A stretch of 64,000 bases of DNA from positions 2,666,001 to 2,730,000 of the forward strand of contig CM065801.1 of NCBI GenBank assembly GCA_033398695.1, in the 5' to 3' direction. The notes beneath the pieces are model-generated. The model was not told the DNA's origin and did no database searches. It saw only the letters and a program-made list of their open reading frames with translations. Position 1 is the first letter of the stretch. Every line of letters starts with the position of its first letter. The translations under genes and the position numbers were made by a program. Source of the stretch: Orobanche coerulescens (lineage: Eukaryota > Streptophyta > Magnoliopsida > Lamiales > Orobanchaceae). This document shows, piece after piece, positions 12,196 to 23,960 of this stretch.

Positions 12196-12402
12196 AAAAA
12201 AGTGATTATCTATCCATGAGGTTCATGGTTCAAGTCTTGTTGGCAACACTTTAACTTATTTTTTATTAGTAATAACATCTTCGGGCTTAGATTGATGCCC
12301 CTTGGGCTTTGATGCCCTGGGCCGCCGCCCGGCTCGCCACCCATAGAGCCGGCCCTGTTAGTTTGTCTCTTTATATTTTTTTTGTCTCCCGTTTATTTAT
12401 TA
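12196..12402. other. Relic of a GGCCGGCCCTG-ended DNA transposon
   Basis: 12313-12358 (TGGGCCGCCGCCCGG ... GAGCCGGCCCTG) looks like the right end of a common non-autonomous hAT-like plant element. No matching left end is visible. The remainder has no gene. Confidence 0.35.
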
Positions 12403-12640
12403 CTACCTTCGTCCTTATTTAGTTGTCATGTTTTAACTTTCAATGGTCAAATTGACCAATTTTTAACCAAAGTTTGTGAACACTTCTTTTATTATTTTAG
12501 AAAGTAAAAATTAAAGTAAATTATATGTACTTTACAATGATATAATTTTTTTTACTTTATCAATTATATAAAATTCGTAAATTTCAATAAAATTTTAGTC
12601 AATTTGAGGTTAAAAGTCAAATTGAAGGACGGATGAAATA
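12403..12640. mobile_element. Stowaway-like MITE
   Basis: The left end CTACCTTCGTCC follows TA, and the right end GGACGGATGAAATA is its approximate inverted copy. The inner arms also pair (AATGGTCAAATTGACC against TTTTAGTCAATTTGAGG). About 240 bp, AT-rich and non-coding, as in Tc1/mariner-derived Stowaway MITEs. The right edge is approximate. Confidence 0.55.
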
Positions 12641-13235
12641 TTTACTGCTCCTAGAGTAAAATTATGATTTGGAAGTCTATCCATCTTTATTTATCAGTAA
12701 AATAAGATTTTATTCGCAACAAGTTCCAAATGTATAAGACATACTTCAAAACTCAGAATTATAAAAGTTTCGGTAGGAAGAAACTTACGCAATTACCAAG
12801 CTTTACAAGTCCTCCGATATAATTTTAGGATTTGTAATCCAACCTATAAAACAAACATTAAAATATTCAGTTGAAATCAATAATAAATCAATTCCAAAGT
12901 CTAAATTTAAATTTCTCAAGAATCTTTTCACTAGAAAGTTACTCGTTTTTAAAAATAATTGCATCATTTCATTTCCAAATGATCCACAACATTGAGCCAA
13001 TTGTTCAAAGCAATTCGTTTTTCTTTTTTCCTCCGAAGAATATGCATCTCCGTCCCAATAACTTGGGGTAATCTTCATTATTGTCATGACGGTACGGACG
13101 CATATCCGTTTCGACTGAATATTTTATGAATTTATTATTTTGTAGAAAGATATAAATCGTCTCGACTTTAGCACTAAATGGCCCTAAATGGGAATCATGT
13201 TGTGAATGGGATTATAGAGGACGAGTTCACGCCGC
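12641..13235. other. Intergenic, nothing recognised
   Basis: AT-rich sequence. A frame of about 94 codons on the minus strand (12803-13087) has no recognisable domain and no coding-like context. Confidence 0.4.
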
Positions 13236-13682
13236 TAGGGGTGTCTAAATGGTTCCCGACTCTCGATTAGAACCGGAACAGAATCGGAACCGAATCGTTC
13301 CGGTTAATCGGAACCGTATAATCGGTTAAAGGTTCGATTTTCGGTTCCTTATTACATAATTTTTCCGTTTTCGATTCGGAACCGGAACCGAATGTTTCCG
13401 AACCGAAAACCGATTTTATAATATATTTATTAAATATTATTTTTATATTTTGTTAAAAATTTATAATAATATATTATATATGTATTAAATATTAATTTTA
13501 TATTTTATAATTTATAATTTAACCCGTGAAAAAAAAAAGGTTCTGTCAGTTTAACCGAACCGGAACCGAAAATAACCTGTCCGGTTCCGGTTAACCGAAA
13601 TTTTATATGGTTCGGTTTTCGGTTCTCATTTTTGGGCAATTATGGTTCCGATTAATCGAAACCGAACCTTTCGACACCTGTG
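13236..13682. mobile_element. Non-autonomous hAT element with GGAACCG word array
   Basis: 447 bp between perfect 8-bp direct repeats CACGCCGC (13228-13235 and 13683-13690), the target-site length of hAT elements. The ends TAGGGGTGTC and GACACCTGTG form an imperfect terminal inverted repeat. Both subterminal regions are packed with GGAACCG/CGGTTCC words on both strands, separated by an AT-rich centre. Subterminal word repeats are typical binding sites for hAT transposases; that these words are such sites is inference. It has no coding capacity. Confidence 0.75.
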
Positions 13683-13690
13683 CACGCCGC

Positions 13691-14164
13691 GTGGAAGTTC
13701 GGCCGGGATACATTGCGTGATGTGGCAAAGTAGGGAGTGGGGCCACTGCGGGAACCCCTCCTTTATTTGCAATGAAAGAATAAAATGGGGACCTTTGTGT
13801 GTGGCTGAAATTGTGAAAAGATTCAAGAGAGGAGGAAGCTTTAAGATAAAACCCGTAAGGGCTGTGTCTACCTATCAATCCGCAATAATTCATGTGCACT
13901 CATAAATCAATTTGGGTGAAATCAAAAGCAAGGGGGTGGGGGAATGACCCCCCATCTTCAATAAAGTGAACAATAAAGAAGAGGGTTAGGGGTGGTAAAT
14001 GAAAGGCATGAATCTTGGGGTTTACGAGTAGACATCGAACCTATCGGACTTGGCTTGTCTTACGAACTTTTTTTTTTCTTCTATGGCTCGAAAATAAGTT
14101 TCTGTTTTATTTTGTGATCAAATTTAGCTTGATCTATGAAGGTTCGTGTACATTCGTCCCACCG
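13691..14164. other. Intergenic, nothing recognised
   Basis: Several frames of 60-90 codons on both strands (13603-13905) overlap each other and lack recognisable domains. They probably continue whatever host sequence the hAT element entered. Confidence 0.35.
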
Positions 14165-14613
14165 AGGCTGAGAATCGGGACATCCCGATGTCCCGGTCCC
14201 GAGTCCCGATTGACCCGGTCCCGAAAATCACTAATTTGGTGGTCTTGGTCCTAGTCCCGTTCGGGACTTCGGGAGTCCCGATTCCCGAAATGGGATAAAT
14301 GGAAGTCCCGGTTCCGGTCCCGATCCCGAGGATAATTTTTCGAAATGTTCGGAATGTCCCGAAATGTCCTGAAATGCCCCGAAATGTCCCGAAATCAGAA
14401 AAGAAAAAAAAAGGATTGAAATTAGAAATTTCAATCGGGACTTCGGGATAGTCCCGATCGGGACTCGGGACTCCCGAGTCCCGAAATTACCAAAATATCA
14501 GGTCCCGGTCCCGGTCCCGATCCCGTAAAATTCGGGACTCGGGGTCCCGTTTCCCGTCGGGACTCGGGACGGGACCGGGACTCGGGATTTCCCGATCCTA
14601 TATTCTCAGCCCT
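14165..14613. mobile_element. hAT-like element with GTCCCG word array
   Basis: About 450 bp bounded by AGGCTGAGAAT and its inverted copy ATTCTCAGCCCT. It is filled with GTCCCG/CGGGAC words (over thirty by eye) around a short AT-rich centre at about 14395-14430. The layout matches the 13236-13682 element with a different word. I do not find a target-site duplication, so the class is inferred from layout and TIR. Confidence 0.5.
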
Positions 14614-16238
14614 AAGCGTAGGCTTGTCAAATAATATTTTCCAATTTTACAGAGTTGGCATATCTCACAACATGATGCACGATGCAAGGTACACATTAGT
14701 TGCGAATATTAGTATAGTCACAGTTAATGTATAGCATAATCATAATTGTGTATAATATAATTACAGTCAGAATATGATGCAACAACATAATCACAACCGG
14801 TGTATAACATAATCACAATTGATGTACTTTGCACGGTACATCATCATGTTGAATGGTATAATTTTCGTCTTCGCATACAAAAGTTTTTAACTCGATAAGC
14901 AATAGGGAGGCGGGTTTAATTTGATATAGATAATATAAATACAAATATCATATAACATATATAGACATATTTTTATTTTATATATGGAACATATGTGCCA
15001 AATTGAAAATATTCTAAGTTGATAAAATTGATATATTACATATTAAAAATGGACCAAGAAAAATTAATATTATTATCAAATCTAATTATTTTTATTATTA
15101 AATCTGATTATGCCGTCTTCACGATGTCGTCATAATGATCGCGTCTTCAATCTCCATAACCACATAAACAATTGGTAAATGGTATCAAAGTATAGTTGTA
15201 TCAACTTCACACATACTCTATGATGGTTCGCACTTGCAAGACAAGAATAAATATCAGATGGATATTGTAGTTGTAACTGTGTTCTTGCAATTAAGATAGT
15301 TTGTAATTATAATTTATAATTAAATCAAATCTTCTTATTCCTCGATTCGAGTTCTATTATTAAAAAGTTATTTGAACTCGGTTGGTGGATATATATATAA
15401 CAAATTAAGTTTAGTCGTAAATTTACATTTAATAAGATATGAAAACCGAGTCGAGTTCGACTTCATTACTTCAAATCATAAGATGCGTATAAAAAATTTC
15501 GTTCGAACTTAACTCAATAACTAATCAAATAAAGCTCGAACATACTTTTGAAAGCTGTCTTGATTTGCAGGAGCATTATTTATAATTAATCCAACAATAA
15601 ATGGTAACTTGTGGACAACATAAGAGCCTTGTCTGATTTTTTGGTTTTGTTTGATGGTTTTTGTTTTGCAATCACATGTTCCATTTTTTTAGGTAAGAAA
15701 ATTAATGCAGGCATGACTATTTTAAATTGGCAAGAGCATTGGATCCTATATATTACTCCCTTTACTTAATTGTCATTATATATATATATATATAAGTTGG
15801 ATAAATTAATTGCCATGTATATAAGTTGGATAAATTAATGTTTACAAAAGATTAATTAATTTCTCTCTTTTCTTATTATAAGTTAAATCTAAGCGATTGG
15901 ATGCGTTCAAAATATAAATTATTTAATTAATTTTCTGTAATTGTTCAAAAATATTTATAAATATACATTTCATTTAGCTCCCCAAAAAAATGATGGTTTA
16001 AAATAGGAAACTGACATATTCATAATTAAAGACAAAGTAGAAAACTACCATATTTAATCGAAAATGAATGATGAACAACCGAACACTTTTTGACATTTTT
16101 GCAGTTCATAAATTAATTGAAAGAGACTTATAATAAGGATCAGGACAATTAATTCATGACGGCATGTTTTAACCCGCACCTCAGGAGCATCTAGCGAGGT
16201 GCTCTCCTTGCTATATTGAAATGATGTGGTATATGAGC
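14614..16238. other. AT-rich intergenic sequence
   Basis: No gene. There is a TA-dinucleotide run at about 15776-15794. A 22-bp word ATATAAGTTGGATAAATTAA is duplicated at about 15792 and 15819. Confidence 0.4.
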
Positions 16239-16515
16239 AGGACCGACTCAATATAGTGAGAGGTCTAAACCAGATTCTAAAGTGCAACCTATTAAATTCA
16301 AAAAATATCTATAAATAATAGAATTCAATTTTTTCGTGCCTAATAATTTAAACCTACGATCAAAAGGATCTGGGCTTAATATTGGGATTCATTGACTAAT
16401 TAAGCTACAAAAATACATATAATTATCTATCGTATTATATATTTTTAATTAAGATGATTTTTAGGACTTTTTTCAAAAACTTAAAGCCCTAATTTAGATA
16501 GATCGACCCTCGGAC
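16239..16515. mobile_element. Decayed hAT-like relic
   Basis: Starts CAGGACCGACTC and ends GATCGACCCTCG, an imperfect inverted pair resembling the CAGGGCCGGCCCTG ends of a common plant non-autonomous element. AT-rich, no coding, boundaries approximate. Confidence 0.3.
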
Positions 16516-17023
16516 AACTGGGCTAGCCTTGAATATGAAAGATTTTCGAATGTAGAATAAATATGAGAAACATATATTTATATAGAAACACGAGCATCTT
16601 ATGTTGGTGCAGTATGCAATTCCCGGTATCCAAGAGGGAAGCCACACTTGTAATAATTGATTTTACCTTTTTTTCATTATGTTTTCATTTTTTTTTTTTT
16701 TTTTGCAGGTTTAGAAGTAGAGGCGGAATTTGGGAGACTAATTAAACACGAACAATGGAATTTCTAAATTGGATTTCAAGTTAAGTATTCTAATTTATTG
16801 TAGATATAATTTTATTACAAAATATAAGTCATACTTATCTTTTGCTTGGATAAAATTATGCATATATCATATTCTACCATTTATCTTAATTCTCTTTCAT
16901 CTCCTACTTAAAGTAATACAACTACTGAGATAATATGTATAATGTAAACAAAGTTTATTGAATTTATTTAAAAGTTGCAAATTTTCATAATATCTCAACA
17001 GATTGCAGACATTGACATAAAAT
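16516..17023. other. Intergenic, nothing recognised
   Basis: AT-rich with a T-run at 16689-16704. No gene, RNA gene or clear repeat is seen. Confidence 0.4.
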
Positions 17024-17089
17024 AATTGCTAGATTCAATTACGCCCATGACTATTTGGATAAGTCGTGAGCGTAATTGAATCTCGCAAT
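17024..17089. repeat. 65-bp near-perfect hairpin
   Basis: Two arms of about 31 bases (from ATTGCTAGATTCAATTACGC inward, and ending GCGTAATTGAATCTCGCAAT) pair with a 3-base loop (TGG at about 17055) and a few mismatches. The outermost 20 bases differ at one position. The structure would fit a miRNA-like precursor arm pair or the remains of a very small foldback element. No known miRNA is recognised. Confidence 0.55.
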
Positions 17090-17900
17090 ATTTGGAAATT
17101 CTCATTAAATTGGTGAGCTGTCTTAAAAAAATCATATAGGTTTTTATCATAATTTTTGTGGCACTTTGGTTGATTTATTTTATGTATAAGTCTGATATAT
17201 ATATATATATATTTATCAGAATTTCAGAAAATCCGACGATATGAACAATATTTTTTTCCTTTGTATATACTTTCTCATCAAAATATACAACACGCGCATT
17301 AGTAGCATCCAACAAGTTGTTCACTTTGTTTCATTGTTCACTTATATGTGCGTAATACTTTCAACCTATCATTGTGCGTACTCTTGGAGTGCGGCATAAA
17401 ATTTACTCTTGCTCATTTAGCAAATAAACTAACTGCTCCAAAACATAAGGTCAATGATTGAAATTGGAATGCAGGTCGCAGAAAGAGTTTTTTAACGAAC
17501 ATTTCTACTTAATTCATGATGCAATATAAATTCATATGTAATATACACAAAAAAATTGGACTACATCAGTATTTAAATAGATGCTATTTTGGATTCTTTT
17601 AATTTTTACAAAATAAATGTCATTCTAATTATTTTACTTTCCTAATTTTATTATTGCCCCTGATTAACTCACATCAAAATTTTCTTTTTTTATTATTTAT
17701 TAATTTCCACTAATTATTAATTAGGGATAAAATTTAACATAAAAAAATTTTTGTGCAAAAAATAAAACTGACATCTAGTATTTAGAATAGAATAAAATAT
17801 TAATTATTTGTGACATAATATTTATAATATTTATCATGGACCCGCATTGGCTACTTAAAATGGCTTAGATGAAAAGATAGCGGGATAGTGTAAGTAGCGT
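17090..17900. other. AT-rich upstream region of the TPR gene
   Basis: No gene. A TA run lies at about 17189-17210. Confidence 0.4.
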
Positions 17901-18166
17901 AGCGCGTACACTAACCAGTAGTACAAATCTCTCTCTACAAATACAGTCTAAAGTCTAGAGAGAGAAACCAAGAGAATCTGGTGCCAGCTATGAATTAGAA
18001 GGATCAAAAGCTTTCTCACAGGTCAAAGCTGGCATTTGTTGTTTAAAGTCCTTCTACTCTCCACTCCTCTCCATATTCCCCCCCCCCCCCCCCTTCCCTC
18101 ATTTCCTCACGCTCACCACAGATTACAAATCTCCTCCCTCGCGAGGGGGAGAGAGGAGACATTCTA
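17901..18166 (+). promoter_or_regulatory. Probable core promoter and 5' UTR of the TPR/J-like gene
   Basis: A CTCT-rich tract with CTACAAATAC (about 17934-17943, TATA-like) lies about 230 bases before the ATG. A pyrimidine-rich leader follows, including 16 consecutive C at 18078-18093 and GAGAGA/CTCTCT stretches. Such CT-rich sequence is common around plant transcription starts. The start site itself cannot be read from sequence. Confidence 0.4.
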
Positions 18167-20280
18167 ATGGTTGATTCTTGCACTCCTTTCATGGCTGCCG
18201 CATCTTCATCTCTCGCCGGCGGAGAGAAGAAACACTGGTGGATCACCAACAGAAAGGTAAAACAAACCCCGATCTCATTCCGTTTTATACTTTCTGCTAC
18301 TTTCTGCGGTGGTTAACTTGATTTTTAGTTTCGATACGTGTTGCAGATGGTGGAGAGATACGTGAGGGAAGCTAAAATGTTGATTGCAACGCAAGAGCAG
18401 AGTGAGATTGTGGCGGCGTTGGGATTACTGGATGCGGCGCTCTCGATGGCGCCGCGCATGGAGGTTGCGCTAGAGATGAAAGCGCGGTGTTTGCTGTATC
18501 TCAGGCGGTTTAAAGAAATCGCCGACATGTTGCAGGACTATATTCCTAGTTTGAAAATTGCGATCTCCGATGAAACGTCATCGTCCGGATCATCGGATAG
18601 CTCGTCCACCCTGCTATCGAAGGAGGGAAACAGGCTTCTTTCATCCGCCGGTGACGAGCCCAGCTTCAAGTGCTTTTCTGTATCGGAATTGAAAAGGAAG
18701 GTCATGGCCGCCGGATTCTGTAAAAATGTTGAGAAAGAAGGGCAATGGAGGTAAATCTGCAGACACCATTGCTTGTAAATCAAGCGAAATTACTGCTCTC
18801 AATTAATGAAATGTCCCTTAATCCACTTTCTGATTCCTTTCAAAAGTCAAGATTAGCATTTATGAACTATAACTAACAAGAAATTTCGGTTCCATCTGAG
18901 ATCCACTTTTTTTTTTTTTTTTTTTTTTTGGAAACCAATGTGAGGATGTCTCCGATTTTCATTCATTCGACGAGTTGTTCGAGTTAAAATTGACCCAGTT
19001 TTCTCCGATGCATTTTATCAAACAGGTATTCTGTTTTAGGCCAAGCATGTTGTCACATAGGTTTATTGGAGGCGGCGATGCTTCTCCTCCAAACCGGGAA
19101 ACGCCTCGCCACCGCCGCATTCCGCCGCGAAAGCATATCCCTCTCCGACGACATTTTTTCATTCAACAGTTTCCCTCTCTCCGGCGAGAATTTCATCAGA
19201 ACGCAGCCGCAAACACCTCCCAAGGCAGAATCCGAGATTATCACCCACCTCCTCTGCCACATCAAAGTCCTCATCCGACGCAAAACCGCCGCCATCGCCG
19301 CCCTTGACGCTGGCCTCTACACGGAAGCGATTAGGCACTTCTCCAAAATCCTCGACGGCCGCCGCGGAGCTCCCCAGGGATTTCTCTCCGAATGCTATGT
19401 CCACCGCGCAACGGCCTATAGATCCGCCGGACGTATAGCGGAGGCAATCGCCGACTGCAATAAGGCTCTAGCTTTAGAAACATCCTCCATTGACGCTCTC
19501 ACCATAAGAGCCACTTTATTCGAAGCAATTCGATGTTTACCGGACAGTCTCCACGATCTGGAGCATCTAAAACTGCTGTATAATTCAATCCTACGCGATC
19601 GGAAATTACCGGGGCCTGTTTGGAAACGACAAAATGTTGAGTACAGAGAAATTCCAGGGAGACTATGTTCCTTAGCTTCTAAAATCCAGCAGCTAAAGCA
19701 AAGAGTTGCTGCTGGTGAAACAGGCAATGTAGATTACTATGCATTAATCGGATTAGGAAGGGGATGCTCGAGATCGGAATTGCAGCGAGCACATTTGTTG
19801 TTGACATTGAAACACATGCCTGATAAATCTTCCGGTTTCATCGACCGGTGTGAGTTTGCCGATGAGAATGATGTCGATTCGGTGAAGGATCGAGCAAGAA
19901 TGTCTGCTTTATTGCTGTATAGATTGATTCAGAAGGGATATACGAGTTTAATGGCAACGATTTTGGATGAAGAAGAGGTTGAGAAGCAAAGGAAAAAAGC
20001 GGCCACCGCTTTGCAGGCGGCTCAGCCCTCCGCCGCTGTCGAAGTTGTCAAAATTCTGGTGGCCGGCGGTACTACTAGTGGTAATAATATCAGTAGTAAT
20101 GATAACAATATTTATAAGAATAATAGTAATGGGACTGACAAAAAGGCCCCTATCACGACTCCGCCGGCTTCCGTTTTCCAAGGGGTTTTCTGTAGGGACC
20201 TTGCGGTGGTTGGTAATTTGCTTGCTCAGGCAGGGTTTAATCGTCAAATTCCAGTAAAATATGAAGCATTAAGCTGTTGA
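18167..20280 (+). CDS. TPR repeat protein with degenerate J-like domain (three exons)
   Basis: Spliced model: exon 1 18167-18256, exon 2 18347-18750, exon 3 19026-20280. Introns of 90 and 275 bp have GT..AG ends and the phases join cleanly, giving 582 residues and TGA. The first exon (30 residues, ending HWWITNRK) is followed by helical TPR-like repeats at about 50-105 and again at about 250-365. Around 399-470 lies a segment like a DnaJ domain (VDYYALIGLGRGCSRSELQR) in which the HPD motif is replaced by HMPDK. A Ser-rich linker (about 112-135) and an Asn-rich low-complexity stretch near 515-530 are also seen. TPR domains bind proteins, often chaperones. With the HPD triad altered it is unlikely to stimulate Hsp70 ATPase in the usual way, so a scaffold or co-chaperone role is inference. 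I recall a conserved family of TPR proteins with a J-like tail in land plants but no gene symbol I trust. No stops or shifts, so this is the clearest functional host gene here. Confidence 0.85.
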
Positions 20281-20868
20281 TTAATGGTCGTTGATTTTTG
20301 GAGATTAATGAGATGCAAGTGCTATTTTTTGAATAGACCGGCGGGAGAATCTGATTCTGGTTGCGTGTACAAATTGGAAAGCTATAAGTACTATATTACC
20401 TCACCTAGGGGAAAACTTTTTTTTTTTTTTGTTTTTTGGTTACTAGTACCATTATTTTGTTTTTGCTCCTTTTTTTATTTTTTTTATTTCTGTTCTGGTG
20501 CCTGTACAGTTTTTTATTCCAATTTCAGTACTTTTGCCTTTACTTCTGAATGATCTTGTTACTATTAAATTAGTTGTTATTTTCTATTATCATGATTTGG
20601 ATGGAGGCACTGTATATTTTTTTTTTTAAATATTGATATTTTGTAATTAATGTTCTGTCATAAAGTATTCCTACTTTAATTTTTTTCATGACTTTTTTTT
20701 TTCCTCATCAAATTGACAATAATTTGGCTAAATTATTTATGACTTTATAATCATAGAAATTGTAGTATCATGATATTTGAAAAATATCACATCATTATTA
20801 ATAAATTTATTCTAAGTTTGTACTTTAACCTAGGCTTGGGACCAATTGGTTCCCTAGTAAAAATAAAG
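20281..20868 (+). other. 3' UTR and downstream region of the TPR gene
   Basis: T-rich sequence with several T-runs (20418-20430, 20470-20490, 20620-20630). An 89-codon frame at 20284-20553 is T-rich low complexity and is treated as UTR. No single polyadenylation signal stands out. Confidence 0.45.
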
Positions 20869-21262
20869 GAACCGGAACCGAACCGCCGTAAAAAATATCG
20901 ATTCGATTTTATTGATTTTTTGTTTGTTTGTTGGAACTGCGTTGGAAGGTAACCACAAAAACTAGGCACTTACAAGTGGTTCCTCCATTCCGTGAGACCC
21001 GAGAAAAAAATGTCCACAAATCGTTTCTTGATTCGGTTCCGGCACGATTTCCTTCTACTTCGGTGCGTTTCCTTCGGTTCCTTCAGTTCCTACACGGCTC
21101 GGATCGGTTCGGCGATGCACTTCCTTTCGGTTCCTACGATTTCTTTTAAAATTTTTAATAGAAATCGCGAATCGAACCGCTATAAATGAAGGAACTGAAC
21201 CACTTAAAAAAAATAAATTTTGCTTTCAGGAACCAAATCGAATCGTCGGTTCGTTCAGATCG
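20869..21262. repeat. GGAACCG/GGTTCC word-rich repeat
   Basis: The region begins with GGAACCGGAACCGAACCG and continues with many GGTTC/GAACC words on both strands up to about 21262. This resembles the interior of the 13236-13682 hAT element. I do not find terminal inverted repeats or a target-site duplication, so it may be a diverged or truncated relative. Confidence 0.45.
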
Positions 21263-22432
21263 ATTCCGCAGTTCTCGGCTATGCGGAAGATATAGATCCT
21301 ACACTTGCTTTCCTTCTCATCCTTATAGCGCATAATGTATACTCATTGTATCTATCTGTTATGAATACCACAATAATTACTTTCCGAAAAGAAATACAAT
21401 CTGCAAGTCCTGATATGAAATTTATTGTGCATAATTTCTGAATTGCTCTGAGATGAGGTGGGTTGTAATATAAATGCTTTCATGATAAAGAGTGGGGGTG
21501 TTAGGATTTGTGGGGTGGATGGGCCTTTTGCTATCATTATTATTATTTGCCATTTTGCAGCTGTCCAGAAAATAAAGCTACTATTATTATTGCGCCGGCC
21601 GGCCTTTTGGCTTCTATTCATTCGCATGTCTTCATATGAATGCACCATTCCTTTCTATTTGTCAGCCTTATCCACCATACATACATACAACTTCACAAAA
21701 TCTTTTTACACTCCATAAGTTCTTCAGTTGTCCATTTATTATCTCTAACTTTTCCAAATTCATTTAAATAATGTTGTAAAAATCGAAAATGAGATGAAGC
21801 TATTTTATCCAAATATCCGGGGGATATTTATATATGTAAGGGCGAATTTCATTCACTACTCCATTAATATTTGTTAATTACGTCTGGGTAATTATTAATT
21901 CAACAATTACATTCAATCACTTAGATTAGTTTAATTTACATCTAAGTCAACAAACCGAATTAAAACGGGAAAACATTTTTTACCTATGCCCAAATATTAG
22001 ATTCTAGAATTGATGAAACAGACTTAATTTTTGGCGAGAAACAATTGGCACGTGCACTGTACATATGGATTTAGATGTAATTGAATTTTGTTTATTTAAA
22101 AAAATAAAAATCATATTACTTAAAAAAATAAAAACCGAAAAAAAGTGTTTTTGACCTTTTTCTGTTTTTGATTCTGGTTAATAAAAAAAATTAAAATACA
22201 TATTATTTTAAAAGAAAGAATTTTTTTTTCTGTTTTTATTACCGGATAATAATTATTTTTTTAAAAATAAATTAATTTAAAATATAAATAAAAACAAGAA
22301 AAATATTTTTTTTATTTTTTATTTACTTTTTTTCTGTTTCTATTTTCGTTTAATAAAAAATTTCAGAAACATATTATTTTAAATGAAAAATAAAAAATAT
22401 AAAAAATATTCTGGTTTTCATTTTATTTTTTA
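21263..22432. other. AT-rich intergenic sequence
   Basis: No convincing gene. From about 22085 to 22432 blocks of A/T-runs with TTTTTCTGTTTTT are repeated in diverged form, so this is simple-sequence-rich. Frames of 70-98 codons near 21350-21720 overlap on both strands and show no domain. Confidence 0.4.
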
Positions 22433-22705
22433 TTCCCTCCATCCCAGTCCAAGTGCAACATTTAGAAGAAAATTGGTGTATTGTAAGTGAATAATTGGAT
22501 GTATAGATATGTAAGTTTTGTAAGTATTTAAGTATTGATAGTAATCGTGTGGTGTAGATTAAAGGTAAAAGTTATTGATGGTGTGTGTGCGCGATGTAGA
22601 TTAAATGTAAAAGATGATTGCTTAATTTGATTTGAGATAGTTAACGAAATATTGCACTTCTAACTTTTTTGGCCAAATGCTGCACTTCCGCCGGGACGAA
22701 GGGAG
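22433..22705. mobile_element. Stowaway-like MITE
   Basis: 273 bp flanked by TA (22431-22432 and 22706-22707). The left end TTCCCTCCATCCCAG and right end CCGGGACGAAGGGAG are inverted copies. The pairing continues inward (AAGTGCAACATTT against AAATGCTGCACTT). CTCCCTCCGTCC-type ends with a TA target are the hallmark of Stowaway MITEs. Confidence 0.75.
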
Positions 22706-23828
22706 TATGTTTTTTGTTTCCGATTAACAAAAATATTTTCGAAAACATATTATTATAAAATAAAATAAAATAGAAAAAAAATATTAGGCAAAATCGCCTA
22801 GTCTTTTTACCCATAACGTTTGTTTGGTTTGAGAATAAGTTGATTGAGTAAATAAGCTGTTTGACGCCAAAACATGATTTTGCATCCAAATATAATTATT
22901 GATCTATTAGTGGTATGTTTGTATGGGACGTCTCTGTCAAGGGTGGTGGATGAAATAAATCCTACTATTTAATTACCTATAACAAAAGAAACACTAGTAA
23001 AAAAAATAGTAAAAAGGTTTTTTGAATTTTAGTTGAATTGTTAAAAAAAAACATTGCATCCTCCACTCGATTTTTCATTTAGGGCTTATTTGATAGGTAT
23101 GTTTGAATAAAACAAGATAAGGCCTAGATTATATTATATTTTTGTATTTCATCGATATGACATGGAGATCAGATACTCTGCAAGTTCGGTGTTTAGTTAT
23201 TTAGCAAGAGCTTATTAGTTTTATACGACCCCGAAATTATTTATGTGGTACCAAACTTCTTGATAAAGAAAGATAGCTTTTGTATCTTGACCTAATCTAG
23301 GCCAAACAATCTTGGAGTTTTCACTCATAACTAAATATTTTTGTTAATTAGGTTGAACTTGAGAGATGTAAGACACATCCTATGAGAACACGAGAAAAAG
23401 AAAGTACTACATGATGATCCGTATGGTACAAGTGGGGCTATGCAGTTTGACAATTTCGGTATGACCTTTGGCGAAGCAAAAGATATTCTCTCACTGTTTT
23501 TTTACTATTCAAACTTTTACTGGGAATCATTACTTCCTTACTTACCCCCACACATAAACCAAGGTAAAACAATGACACATTGCTTCTCTATTTTATCGTC
23601 TTTTTGCTGCTTTTTTCCAAAAAGAAAAACGTGGACAGCAAATTTTACCTAAAAGTCCCATCTTCAGTCAAATCAAGTAAATAAAAATTAATAAAAAAAG
23701 GGGAATTATCTGAACATTATGAAGCATGCTCCCATGAGTCCATGACGCAGAAAATTTTTACGAGAGTAAAAATAAAAATGATCACAAAAAAAGTAAGGGT
23801 AAGTGGACCATTAATAATAGAGTGATCC
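22706..23828. other. Intergenic, nothing recognised
   Basis: AT-rich. No coding, RNA gene or clear repeat seen. Confidence 0.4.
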
Positions 23829-23938
23829 GTACACATATTTGTACACACATGCATCTCATCTATTCATTTAATATGAGACTCATTCATTTATTGTGAGACC
23901 ATATTAAATAGATGGATGAGATGCATGTGTGTTTATAA
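23829..23938. mobile_element. Small foldback element
   Basis: The left arm (ACACACATGCATCTCATCTA...TTTAATATGAGACTC) and right arm (GTGAGACCATATTAAATAGATGGATGAGATGCATGTGTGT) are inverted copies of about 38 bases around a short loop. Non-coding. Probably a short foldback MITE; no clear target-site duplication. Confidence 0.5.
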
Positions 23939-23960
23939 TTTTATAGAAGTGTATTTTAGT

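Noticed and set aside
12175..12260. tRNA-like or SINE head (GGTTCAAGTC word)
   Set aside because: Only a B-box-like word; no A box at the proper distance and no cloverleaf.
20284..20553. 89-codon frame after the TPR gene
   Set aside because: T-rich translation (Phe/Tyr runs) directly in the 3' UTR; no start context or domain.
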